Positions 21,316-31,863 of a stretch of DNA of 64,000 nt are shown one piece after another (the stretch's first letter is position 1; each line of letters begins with the position of its first letter). The position numbers and the translations under genes were made by a program. The stretch spans positions 27,638 through 91,637 of the forward strand of contig NW_015971551.1 in the NCBI RefSeq assembly GCF_000182565.1, in the 5' to 3' direction. The notes beneath the pieces are model-generated. The model had not been told where the DNA came from. It saw nothing but the letters and a program-made list of their open reading frames with translations, and made no database searches. Origin of the DNA: Spizellomyces punctatus DAOM BR117 (lineage: Eukaryota; Chytridiomycota; Chytridiomycetes; Spizellomycetales; Spizellomycetaceae).

Positions 21316-21987
21316 CTACGAAAAACCAACTCTAAACGGTCTTTTCGAACTTTGTAGATTTATGTGCACAAAATGAAATGGTTTCTTTGTATTATCCATA
21401 ATGAACTTTTCAAATACATCTTCAGGTAAAGCGAGAGATAAGCCTGATTCGATCATTTTCTTAAGTTCGCTTTTCAAAGGTCTAAAAATGATCCAGTTCG
21501 TCACATTGCTACGGACAGCGGGACTATTGTGATAAAAATATTGACTCGACAGGATGCAGGTGATTCCAGCGTGTCTACCCCGTGTAGCCAACTCATCGAG
21601 TGACTTCTTATGTCCTTTCTGCATATTGTAGTCATCTATGATAAGAAGTAAATCTCGTTTTCTTCCGCTTCGAACAAATTCATAAAGTTGCTCTTCGTGT
21701 ATAAAATTGAGTATTTCATTGGAAATCTTGTCAAATATATGAACCTTTTTGCTCGTTCTTAAAGGGTTCCAATTGGTGTCATGCGGATTTGGTGTGAATA
21801 TTATGATATTCGAATACTGCTTCTTCAAGAACAATTTGCATATCACAGCAATGTTTAGCGTTTTACCGCTAAATCGAGCGCCATTGTATACGATAAAACC
21901 ATACTTTCTAGGAAGCCGTGGATCTGTATTATCCTTTATTCGTCCAGAGACTTGACTAGGTAAGGGGGCAATTGTGATTGGCTTCAT
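21316..21987 (-). CDS. FtsK/HerA-type genome-packaging ATPase
   Basis: The 223-residue protein has a Walker A at about residues 34-42 (NGARFSGKT), a Walker B with adjacent acids (DLLLIIDDYN) at about residue 118, and a polar motif ILSSQYFYHN after strand four, matching the A32-like packaging ATPases of Polinton-like viruses, virophages and large DNA viruses. The length is typical of the small versions. It would pump viral DNA into preformed capsids. It sits between capsid (-) and penton (+), and its start is 48 bases from the divergent penton ATG, so the two share a control region. The frame is intact. Confidence 0.9.
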   Translation of the reverse strand: MKPITIAPLPSQVSGRIKDNTDPRLPRKYGFIVYNGARFSGKTLNIAVICKLFLKKQYSNIIIFTPNPHDTNWNPLRTSKKVHIFDKISNEILNFIHEEQLYEFVRSGRKRDLLLIIDDYNMQKGHKKSLDELATRGRHAGITCILSSQYFYHNSPAVRSNVTNWIIFRPLKSELKKMIESGLSLALPEDVFEKFIMDNTKKPFHFVHINLQSSKRPFRVGFS

Positions 21988-22035
21988 TGCACTTGTTTTT
22001 TATTTGCTCTCTGTATCTATAATACATTAGAAGAA

Positions 22036-22779
22036 ATGAAAAAGTTGATTCTCGATAGCAACAGAGCGACGAACGGAAACAGGAATGAACCTAAATGGAC
22101 TCTAGCCGAACCCATTGCATGTGATAAAATTCGATACAATTCGATCATTTTGCCCCTTTCGTGGGACATAGTAAACGACAAGAACAATATTGTCTCCTTT
22201 TATGATGCTGGGATGGGTAATGCTGCAAGGACTTTCGTTATACCTCCTGGTACTTACTCTCCAGATGATTTAGTGGATGCACTGACTGCTGGATTCAACT
22301 CTACAGGGACGCAAGCATACACTGTAGAATACAATCATATAAACAATCAAATCACAGTGACCGCGGGTACAACACCATTCAAAGTTCTCTACCCTCAAAC
22401 CACAGCAAGCAAACTGCTCGGATTAGTTCAGACGCAGCAATCTGACCCTGGGAGATCAATAACTTTTGCAAATCCAATCGATTTGACAGGTGTTAAGATG
22501 GTGCTCGTAGCCTCATCTAACATAAGGTCAAATGATGTCATTTATGCAGGCGCAGATGATTTAAATATCATTGCCTCTATTCCGGTGTCGCAAGAAATTG
22601 AAACTGTCCTATGTGCGCAGAATTATTTTGACACCGACTTCATTGACACAGAGTCTGGCCTTGTTAGTACGATCGACATCCGTTTGCTTGATGCAGAAAC
22701 ATTGCTACCCTTGGATCTACAGGGCAAAGGGTTCACTTTAGTTCTCGATTGTCATTCCTCCGGCTTTCCAGATGATTAA
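22036..22779 (+). CDS. Penton-like minor capsid protein
   Basis: The 247-residue protein begins MKKLILDSNRATNGNRNEPK, the short N-terminal peptide seen in Polinton and virophage minor capsid proteins. It continues IRYNSIILPLSWDIVNDKNN and the hallmark segment FVIPPGTYSPDDLVDALTAG followed by YTVEYNHINNQITVTAG, where a helix and strand pair precedes a jelly roll. The rest alternates short strands. It would occupy the vertices of an icosahedral capsid. It is divergent from the packaging ATPase gene and followed 28 bases later by the pVI-like gene. Confidence 0.8.
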   Translation: MKKLILDSNRATNGNRNEPKWTLAEPIACDKIRYNSIILPLSWDIVNDKNNIVSFYDAGMGNAARTFVIPPGTYSPDDLVDALTAGFNSTGTQAYTVEYNHINNQITVTAGTTPFKVLYPQTTASKLLGLVQTQQSDPGRSITFANPIDLTGVKMVLVASSNIRSNDVIYAGADDLNIIASIPVSQEIETVLCAQNYFDTDFIDTESGLVSTIDIRLLDAETLLPLDLQGKGFTLVLDCHSSGFPDD

Positions 22780-22806
22780 TTTTTTTTCATTTGGAACATG
22801 TAAAAG

Positions 22807-23124
22807 ATGTTGCATCAAAAATTCGCAAACTTTCTCTCAAGTGCAAAAAACTTTGGTCTTAGAGCGCTGAACAGTTATAACAAAGTTAACAATGGTATTA
22901 GACAATTTGTTGCCCATGCTGGACAAGCCAAAGATATCTATGGGAAAGTTCATCAATCTCTTGTCCATGACGAATCTGTACCCATCAAAGTAAGAGAGAC
23001 AATTTCACGAGGACGAGGCTATATCGATGATCTCCATAAAGGTCTAGGGCGGGGCTATGAGATTCAACAAAATTTTGATTCAGCCTTAAGGAAATCGCTT
23101 CCTGTTGAATTAGCGGGGTATTAA
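22807..23124 (+). CDS. pVI-like amphipathic small virion protein candidate
   Basis: The 105-residue protein begins MLHQKFANFLSSAKNFGLRA, an amphipathic helix with Phe and Leu on one face, followed by further helices rich in Asn, Lys and Gly. It resembles in size and design the 99-residue protein of element A (2789-3088). Polintons commonly encode an adenovirus pVI-like membrane-disrupting protein beside the penton gene, and the position here agrees. No protease that could process it is visible. The role is inferred. Confidence 0.45.
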   Translation: MLHQKFANFLSSAKNFGLRALNSYNKVNNGIRQFVAHAGQAKDIYGKVHQSLVHDESVPIKVRETISRGRGYIDDLHKGLGRGYEIQQNFDSALRKSLPVELAGY

Positions 23125-23125
23125 T

Positions 23126-23146
23126 GCTACTTTTAGAAAAAGTAGC
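23126..23146. terminator. Hairpin (9-bp stem) between convergent genes
   Basis: GCTACTTTT and AAAAGTAGC pair around AGA. It starts just after the TAA at 23122-23124 and ends just before the stop of the opposing gene (23148). This is the position expected of a shared bidirectional termination or polyadenylation hairpin. Confidence 0.55.
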
Positions 23147-23147
23147 G

Positions 23148-23408
23148 TCAAATGATTTCATTCAAGTCATCACTGTAAAGAGGATTTTCATGAATAATAA
23201 CATATTCGTTCCAGTTAATACCCCCCGCATCAGCGTCTGGGATGATGGTTTCCTTACTGTATGCCAATGCCGGCTCAGGCATGCGAGGTTCCTCCAGTTC
23301 TCTTATAATTCGAGAAAGAACTGTTTCCATTTCTTGCCCTTCATTCCTTTCAGCCAACTTCTTCCTCAAACGCTCTTGTATCCGTTCCTTCCTTTGCTGA
23401 GACGACAT
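23148..23408 (-). CDS. Small charged helical protein, unknown
   Basis: From ATG 23408 the product is 86 residues beginning MSSQQRKERIQERLRKKLAE, a highly charged helix, with an acidic C-terminal tail. A longer in-frame extension upstream exists, but this ATG is preferred because it lies behind an AT-rich intergenic region shared with the divergent gene at 23458. No family is recognised. Confidence 0.5.
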   Translation of the reverse strand: MSSQQRKERIQERLRKKLAERNEGQEMETVLSRIIRELEEPRMPEPALAYSKETIIPDADAGGINWNEYVIIHENPLYSDDLNEII

Positions 23409-23457
23409 TCTTCTTTTTTTTAATAATACTATATAGTAAAATACAGAATAGAACGAT

Positions 23458-24435
23458 ATGTCTGTTGCCGAATTAGTAAAACTACTACAGCAAGGTAACA
23501 CTGATGTAACTGCTTACAACTCTGAGCAGGTTGAACGTGATGTGTTCTGGAAAGAAAAAAGAAAATGGGTTGACTCAAAGTTACCTACAGGCTATTTCAA
23601 GCACCCGCTGTTAAACAAGTATCGTTCATTTGGTAAGGTTGATACACAATTCATCAGTGACCCATACTATATTGAAATTGATAATAGACGTTTTGGTGAA
23701 CTGAGAGATGAAAATGGACGCTCTTTGAATCCTGATACATTTCGTCCTGTTGTGTCTGATGCAGAACTCAAACAGATGCGGGAGGGTCGTACCCGGATGA
23801 ATGCTCCAAGTGCTAATCAAGAAACTAGGTATCCGATAAACCACGGTAGTGAAGGATACAAAAATGACATAGATTTGATTGCACGCATCCGACGAATGCG
23901 CGAAGGTTATGAAGAGTTTATAAAAGAGGAAAAACGTAAGGAATTGGCTGACATACAGCGTTTCCGCTCTTCACATGGTATTCACAATCCTGGGGAGAGT
24001 TTGCTAGAAACAACTGGCTTGGGCACTAGGGGTACTGATATTTCTGCCTCAAGAGATGAATACAACATGCAACGTGGCGTGATACGACCTACTCCTGCTT
24101 TGTCTGAGAACATCTTTTATGAGGAAGGAGGCACGCCACCTACACAATTAGTTCTACATAGGCAATCTGAATCACCAACCTCAGGCTTACCATCACTAGC
24201 GCCGATGGATGACTCACCATCTCCATCATCATCTGCATTTGACTTCACAACAATGCAGCCATCGCCAAGGCTTCACGAGAGGAGAAACCCGAGAGAATCA
24301 TCCTTGCAGGAAGTTTACAATCCAAGAACCGGTAATTGGATTAGAAAAAATGGTAAGGTACACAAGGAACTTAAGAAAGAGTGGGCAAGTAATTCTTATA
24401 AGATACCATCATCATGGACAAAAGAACCTCGCTAA
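23458..24435 (+). CDS. Accessory virion-like protein with an NP-TG motif near its C-terminus
   Basis: The 325-residue protein has a helical N-terminal region, a Tyr/Arg-rich middle (YFKHPLLNKYRSFGKVD), a charged helix (RIRRMREGYEEFIKEEKRKE), a Ser/Pro-rich linker and a final segment VYNPRTGNWIRKNGKVHKEL. The last pattern resembles the NP-TGR-I...G..Y/H..L motif recurring in proteins of large DNA viruses and their relatives (two-cysteine adaptor type), here without the cysteines. The function is unknown. It overlaps nothing and is divergent from the small gene at 23148-23408, sharing a 50-base AT-rich promoter region. Confidence 0.55.
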   Translation: MSVAELVKLLQQGNTDVTAYNSEQVERDVFWKEKRKWVDSKLPTGYFKHPLLNKYRSFGKVDTQFISDPYYIEIDNRRFGELRDENGRSLNPDTFRPVVSDAELKQMREGRTRMNAPSANQETRYPINHGSEGYKNDIDLIARIRRMREGYEEFIKEEKRKELADIQRFRSSHGIHNPGESLLETTGLGTRGTDISASRDEYNMQRGVIRPTPALSENIFYEEGGTPPTQLVLHRQSESPTSGLPSLAPMDDSPSPSSSAFDFTTMQPSPRLHERRNPRESSLQEVYNPRTGNWIRKNGKVHKELKKEWASNSYKIPSSWTKEPR

Positions 24436-24495
24436 GCGTATTTGGGTTTTTTTATTTTCTATTTACAAGCTAAAATGCCTAAAAAAAAGGAATCT

Positions 24496-24532
24496 ATGCC
24501 GGCGCAGAGCCAAATGCCGGCAGGCATGCCTG
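24496..24532. repeat. GC-rich hairpin repeat unit 1 (inside coding sequence)
   Basis: ATGCCGGCGCAGAGCC followed by ATGCCGGCAGGCATGCC, the latter self-complementary. It is in frame and encodes Met-Pro-Ala repeats. It contrasts sharply with the AT-rich surroundings. Confidence 0.7.
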
Positions 24533-24623
24533 ACATTACAGATGAAGAACAAAGTTTGAATGATGATGATGAAACTAATGACGATGATCATCAAGACTAT
24601 GTTCAAGAACTTGTAAACAAATA

Positions 24624-24670
24624 TGCCGGGCCCGGAGCGGCCAATCCCGGCAGGGATGCCGGCGCAGAGC
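24624..24670. repeat. GC-rich hairpin repeat unit 2 (inside coding sequence)
   Basis: GCCGGGCCCGGAGCGGCC, then AATCCCGGCAGGGATGCC, then GGCGCAGAGCC. Nested hairpins match the units at 25136 and 32788. Confidence 0.7.
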
Positions 24671-25135
24671 CTAATACCGGAGAGGTCAATGCCAGCGCTC
24701 CCAAAAAACAAACTGCATCAGAGAAGCAGCGAGCACATTTAGAAAAATCCCGAGAAAAGGCTCTTCAGGTTAGACGAGAACTCGCCGCCAAGAGAAAAGA
24801 AGAGAGAGAACTAGAAAAGAAGAGAAAAGAGGAGGAGAGGATTCTTGCTAAGGCCGAGGCTCTTAGGGTGGAACAGGAAAAACGTGTCGAGGCTAGGCTC
24901 CGCGCTGAGGAGGACTTACAAAATACTTCATATAGTCACAAGACTAAAAAAAGAATTAAAATGCCGATACCAAAAAAAAGACGGAAGATTGTAGTTGAGG
25001 AATCGTCAGACTAAGAAGAAGATGATTCTTCAGATGATTATGAGGAAGTTGTCAAAGTCATCAAGAAAAAGAGAAATCGCCCCGTTCACCACACTCGCGC
25101 AGATGTAGTCCGTTTTAAAAATGGACATGAGTATG

Positions 25136-25232
25136 TCGGGCACGGAGTGGCCAATCCCGGCAGGGATCCCGGCACAGAGCCATATGCCGGCAGGCATGCC
25201 GGGCACGGAGTGGCCTATCCCGGCAGGGATAT
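25136..25232. repeat. GC-rich hairpin repeat units 3 (tandem)
   Basis: Two CGGGCACGGAGTGGCC-type units with CCCGGCAGGGAT hairpins flank a GCCGGCAGGCATGCCGG palindrome. A neighbouring segment at 25097-25130 matches, inverted, the replaced block at the inner edge of the left TIR (18323-18355). Confidence 0.7.
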
Positions 25233-25333
25233 CATGCATACCAAACCACCATCGATCTTTGATGACATTGTATAGACCAAATGTCGGCATGCAATTCATT
25301 TTCTAAGCTATGATGATATAAAGGAATAAGAAG

Positions 25334-28300
25334 ATGCCTTTGCCTAATAGCATTCAAGGCACATATACGGTTCGAAGAAATTTAGAAGTCCTAGATAATT
25401 TCAAGTCCAGAAAAGTTAAAGCCAATTCTATCTATGGAGAGAGCCTACGGAATAAAGATGGTATAGTCACTATACTCGATTTGGATAGTCAAACGCCTAG
25501 TCTCTCCATTCAGAAAAATAAAGGTAAATATACCATCTCTCTTGCCGAGACAACTTATGTTTTTCCATTAATTGATGATGAACATGATGTCAGGCTTGTA
25601 ACAGACGATACTCTGCTTATAACAGAAGACGGCTTATCTGTTAAACCAGAGACACTCCTGCAACCTCTCTATAGGGCTCCCGACTCACGAACAGTAAGCC
25701 TAAACATTGATGATGATGAACTAAAAGTTGAGGATGAAAAATTAACAGTCATTCCTTATAACTATGATTTTCCACTCTACAGGGATGCCGAATCATGTAC
25801 GGTTGGTTTACAAGCAGATGATACTTTGCTTATAACTGAAAACGGTCTATCGGTTAATTTTCCTGATCCTGAGACGCTGAAAAAGCCGTTGTATCGTGAC
25901 CAGAGCGGCCTTGGAATCAAACTTCATAAAAGTCTAAAGGTGAACAATAATGACGAATTGGAAACTAACATTCAGTCGGTACTAAAAGCATTTGGCGCTC
26001 TGAAATCGAGTTCAGGTGCGGATACGTTGTTAGACATCGGGTCTTCATGGCTCGACTTTGGATTCGATAGTTTGACCGAAATGACTGATGTGTTAGGAGA
26101 AGTAGATACCACAGCCATTCGCCTAATGGTAGATAGTTCCACATTCAGTCAAGCGGGTTCGAGATTGTCCCTGAAATCACCCGGATATGAACAAATCATG
26201 TATGGGAACCTTACTTATGGCTACTCGGGAAGTTCTTCATTCACCTATTCGTCCACGCTTCAGGAGTTGCGTGTACCCAATGTAAAGTTAAGCGGAACAT
26301 TGCCTGCGATTGGAGGTGGCTCGTATGCTGTAAGTAAAGACTATCTTTCGCAATTTTATCAAGGCTCTCAAACTGGAGCGATTGCAGTGGGACCCGAGTT
26401 TAGTGGAAGACGTGAAATCGGTGTGCTCGTTGATAACCAAACAGTTCGAGTTGTAGGTAACCAGTTAACAGGTGGCTACATTTTTCAGGACTTTAATGGA
26501 GTGGCGGTTCGTCCTGGCACTACAAACGATATTATGCTGTCTCTCAAATGTGAGGCTGGCAGTTGTCTCCAAATGGTCAAAGCAGATACCATTAAAGACG
26601 TACTGACTTGCAGCAATGGTATCGAGAGAGTACAGAATGACCTTCAACTCGATCTAAAAGTTGATGCTAACAGCGGTTTGGCTATGGTCAACAGGGGTAC
26701 CATACGGGATATCTTTACAGCCTCCCAAGGGGTCACCAGGATGGGGAACGACTTCAGACTGAGTTTAACAGCACAGTCACCCGATCTTACTCTAAACAAT
26801 GGTGTTCTGAGTTCAAACATCGCTGCGGGAATTGGACTGCAAAAAAATGGTGCGATTTTGTCAACAAACCTAAGAGGTATCAATGGAGTGCAAGTTAGCG
26901 GCGATTTGATTTCATGTTCGATTTCAGGAAGTGATACTATTCTTCGCGTAGGCAATTCCTTAAGAGGTAATTATGTGGGCAGTACCAACTCATATGGAAG
27001 TATTATTGTTGTTGGAAATACGATTCAGTATAACATGATTCCTCCTCAATTCGTAAGTAACAGTCCAAATCTCATCATTACAGGTTCGTATCCGCTTTAT
27101 AACTTTACCCTCATTGACCCTACGCCACTATCGAAACAAAGGGATACCGATAATACTGAACAGACTGATACCGCAGAAGTGTTGAAAACGGATGTTCCTG
27201 GAGGCAACGTAGTTGTCCTTAGTGGCTTAACACCGCTTACAGCAATACCTTTCCCAGCGATGGTATCGCCGCCCTTGACAGTCCCTATGGCTGTAAACTC
27301 CATCCTCCCAATCGTCTCAACGTTCCCTTGGGGAATGATTTTCGGAGGGTCACGCAAACGTAAGGTTCAACGAGATGCGGAAGGCCAACCTATACTCGAT
27401 GGCGATGGAAATAGACCCTGTTACCTTCATGCCACCATTGGAGCCAGGCTCTAACATTGCAATTGCTTCAGACCCTATTGGAGGTTGTACTCGTCTCTTG
27501 TTTGATACGCCTTCATGTTATCGAGGCATCAAATACGAATACCCTCAGCAAGCAATTAATCTCTCGATGTTAAGAGATTACGACAATGATGTTATCAAAC
27601 CTTGGGTCGGAAGCCAGATAACTAATCTAACTTCAAATAATGTTACATTTGGCGGCAATATCTCAGGGAAAGTCATTACAGGAAGCAGAGTTCAAACGAC
27701 CGCCTCTGTAGCAGGAGGCTCGTCTGTCTTTATTTCAAATAGTTTTGACGGTACAAAATCGTCTTGGCTGGGTCTGGATGGTTCTGGTTTTTTAGGGTAC
27801 GCTAGTGATGCTGCTACGTGGTTAGGAGCACAAGACAAGCCGATTTACATTTACGGACGGACATCTAGTGCAGTATCTCTGGGTCTAAGAGTGGACACAA
27901 ATGGTTCATGCCTTGTTGGTAGTGACCTAACTGTCGGAGCCTCTTCTGTAAATGGGTTACGTGCCCTTACCGTAAGCAATGCAAGTACAGGGACGAATGG
28001 ATGTAGTATTCTTTATCTTACGGCCTCAGGAGGTTCTGGAGTGATGTTTTTGAACGGAAACAATAGGAGTGTGGACGGAGGCATTAACGCAATGACGTTG
28101 AGAAATGATATTGGTAACCTTCGGCTTCAAGCACAGACCGCTAGAGGACTGACAATACTCGCGAACACTGGAATTGTTACACTGGATGCTACAAATGATG
28201 CATCCTCTACAACAACAGGTGCATTACAGGTTGCTGGTGGATTAGGAGTCCAAGGCACAGTGTACATGGGAAAATATGCTATTATATCTACTACAGCGGC

Positions 28301-31300
28301 TGCTGCCTTTCAAATAAACAATGGATCATTCGGATATACAGCAACAGCAGGTCAATGGGTAACAAATTCAGTTGCTGGAGACTACATCATTCGAGCCTCC
28401 GCTAGTAATTTGCGTATCGGTACAAATAATGCAACGGCTTCGAATTTGGATATTCTCTCATCTGGGAATGTTATTATCAATATGACAACTGATGCTACTT
28501 CCTCAACATCCGGCTCGTTCCAGGTGAAAGGCGGTGTAGGCATCGCTAAATCACTGTACGTTGGAGGGGATGTATACACAAACGGAGTGAAAGTAGCCAC
28601 GGAATCCTTTGTAACAACAGGATATCAGCCCCTGATTACACCTGCGAGTTCGCTTAACCTGAGCGGTTTAACGGTACAAAATTCAAACACCAATGCTTCA
28701 GCGATCACACTAGGGAACACTAGTGCTGCACAGACATGGAATATCCATGTGGCTGGTTCTGCAAACTCGAATCTGCTAACTGGAACACTCGGTTTCTACT
28801 CTTCCCTTCAAGATAAGGGGTATGTTTTCCAAATTGACCCATCAGGTAATACGGTCATGAGTGGCGGCCTAGGAGTATCAACTGATGCATATATTGGTGG
28901 AATGGCTTACATTGGTGGTATTGAAGTTGCAACTCAGAAATTTGTAATTGATAACACCGCTCCAATAAGTCAATCCTTGTCTTCATTGACAACCACAGTT
29001 AATAATAACAATAATACCGTTACTACTGCACTCGCATCGAAGCAAACAATGAACAGTGCTACCAACTCCATCTATAGTATGACGGTACAACCTGATAGTT
29101 GGCTATATTCTTCTGCTGGAACTACGTTCGAGAATGTTACTTCCACTCAAGTGAAAGGCATCCTCGATATAGCAACCAACGCTAATGTGAATACACTCCT
29201 TTCTGGTAAACAGAACAACATAACTACATCAACTAATTTGAGTCTTGCCTCAGTTACGGCTAGTGGTTATGTAACAGTAATTAATGGTGCCAATCCAACA
29301 TATATGTCCCTGGTCAACACTTCGTCAAATATCACTTGGGGTCTTCGAGTAGCAGGTTCAACAGCCGATGGCTCTAACCCTGCAGGTGGGTTCGGAATCA
29401 ACTGTTCATACAACAACATCGGCTATGTCTTCAAAATTTCCAACACCGGTATTACACAGATAACAAATACCTCACAATCGACTAGTTCAACTACAGGAGC
29501 ACTTCTAGTAAGCGGGGGTTTAGGTGTTGCAAAGGACTTATATGCGGGAGGAAATGTGATTAGTAGCACCTCTGTGGATGCTCCAAACTGGGTGCAATCT
29601 AGAAACGTTTCGTCTGGCGTTAATGCCTATTCAGCCGTTGGTTGTGCCAATGATAGCGGAAATGGAGCCTTACTCTTTCTCAACTCTTCTACAAGGACTG
29701 CTGATGGCTCGTCGAATAACGCTACACTTAGGAATGACTGCGGGGACATGAACATCCAAGGAAAATCAGGTCTCGGATTGGGTCTACGGATTGTATCCAT
29801 TTCAAATGAAGTGAAAGTCTTGACCGCTACAGACTCCTCATCTGTGACATCAGGAGCCTTGCAGGTATCTGGGGGTGTTGGAATTGCGAAGACTCTGTGG
29901 GTTGGTAATAAGGTAACCAGTGGAAAAGGGACTGGCTATGGTTTTGGATGGGGTAGCATCGGTGGAAATGTCAATACTGGTGACATGACATTCTTCTCCC
30001 CATCTTCGAATGGCCAAGCCTTCTTCAACGATCAGATTAACGATGTCTGCCTGTGGGCATGGAATACTAACCTGAGATTTGGTGTTACAAATAGTTCATC
30101 TCAACTAGATATTCTCTCATCTGGGAATGTCGTTATCAATACAACCACAGATGCTTCATCCTCAATCACAGGTGCATTCCAAGTAAGGGGAGGTGTTGGA
30201 ATATCTAAGAATCTCTACTGTGGAGGGAGTCTGTACTCCAATAATCTGAAAGTTGCAACCGAGAGTTATGTAGGGGCAGCCATTGCTTCAAAACAGACAT
30301 CGAGTCCGCTCCTAGATTCCATTAGTGGAGTCACACTATCTGCAAATTCTTTCATTTTAGGGAGTTCTGCAACGACATTCGCGGTGAAAACTCCTGAAGA
30401 GGTGAAGACAATATTAGGCATTACAAATGTCGATCTCTCAGTGAAGCAAAATGCATCACCCTTACTCTCTACTCTCGCTGCGATGTCACCAATGAGCAAT
30501 ATGTTTCTCATGGGAGATGATGTCCAAGGATTCACTCTCGCAAATGACATCGCTGTGCGAAGTATTTTAAACATTGTTGACTATGCCCCCAGCATATCAG
30601 CACTGCAAACATCGAAACAAGATTTACTCACACCTACCAGCAATCTGTCGGTAAATACAATTCTTGCTAATGATACATCCGAGGCAACAACCGTATCAAG
30701 TGGGGCTCTACAGGTTAAAGGAGGAATAGGGGTTTCTAAAAGTATCTTCTCAGGTGGAAACATTACTGGAAAAGTTCTTATAGCAGCCTCTACAGGTGGA
30801 TATTTCAAGTTGAGAAGCGACACTCCCTCTACGAAAGGAGACTATACTATTTCCTACAACAACTCCAGAGATGCCCTTCACGTCCACCTCGCCAGCTCGT
30901 CTGATAGCGTAGACCAACGTCGTTATGAATTCGGTCATTATTCCAGTGATACCTTTGGAACATGGAATAGCCGATTCTCGGTTAACACCTACACCGGAGA
31001 CCTCATCTCATCCGGTAATCTAACTATCGGTTTGCCACTTAACGGGCTACGGGCTATTATTCTTAAAAACCTCGACTCTGGTAGCAATAGTTGTGCCATC
31101 CAATACTTCCAGAATGCAGCAGGTTCTGCTGTTATGTTTTTGAATGGAAACAACCGGAGTGTCGATGGAGGTCAAAACGCGATGACGTTGAGAAATGATA
31201 TTGGAAATCTTCGGCTCCAAGCACAGACTGCTAAAGGACTAATGATACAGGCAAACACCGGAAATGTCACAATTGATTCTACAACACCAGCATTGAGTTC

Positions 31301-31808
31301 TTCCACAGGAGCATTGGTCATTTCAGGAGGTGTCGCGGTTGCTGCACATGTTGTTGCAGGAGGGAATCTGTATTCGAACGGTGCTGTCTATAGCAATGGT
31401 CAGGTTTGTGCTACTCAACCATGGGTTGCCAGTCAAACATTTCTAAGAAATGTTCAAGTTATCAAACTTTTGACTAAAGACGTGTGGCAATCCAACAATG
31501 CCTCGAAGGTCTTCTATGTTTCGACACCTGGCAAGGTACTTATGGAGTGGACGCTCAACCTCCATGGCACAGCAAACTCAAATGGTACATTGTCAATATT
31601 TCTTGGCCAAAGTGCTGGGTCGATGCCTCTTGTGTACTCGAGCGACTTTAACTTTAATTCGGGAGTCAATCGTACAATCACAGCAGCCTTTGTTGTTACA
31701 GGGATGTCCGATAACGTTGCTTACTTCACAAATTTTAGTATCAGTCAGGCTGCTCCCGATAACACAACTGATGTTACCCTCATTAAAATCACTGAACTCG
31801 GACAATAG
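25334..31808 (+). pseudogene. Giant fiber-like protein of element B, with a frameshift
   Basis: From ATG 25334 about 690 codons follow the pattern of the element A fiber, then a 17-base deletion relative to that copy (near 27411-27414) shifts the frame. The rest, about 1,465 codons, continues in another frame to TAG 31808. The N-terminal roughly 190 residues are unrelated to those of A, but from ETLKKPLYRD onward the two are closely similar. C-terminal modules carry repeated STTGAL-V-GGVGI-K and GGN motifs. The final domain (from FLRNVQVIKLLTKDVW to KITELGQ) is a Ser/Asn-rich strand domain like a receptor-binding head. It is the largest gene of element B, at more than 40 percent of its length. 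Confidence 0.85.
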
Positions 31809-31863
31809 ATTACGCGCGCTCTACCGTTATTAAAAAAAATTGAGCAAGATAAGAATGCGACGC

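Larger units (their letters stand above)
24475..25276 (+). pseudogene. Basic coiled-coil protein of element B, broken by an in-frame TAA
   Basis: One frame runs from ATG 24475 to TAG 25274-25276 with one TAA at 25012-25014. The first part contains Met/Pro/Ala-rich peptides encoded by inserted GC-rich hairpin repeats, then an acidic stretch, then the charged helix with EKQRAHLEKSREKA and KRKEERELEKKRKEEER shared with element A (76-624), then a Lys-rich NLS-like segment (PIPKKRRKIV). After the stop the frame continues acidic and basic and again translates hairpin repeats. A 179-residue product may still be made from the first part. It may be a nucleic-acid-binding or scaffold protein; the function is inferred. 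Confidence 0.6.
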
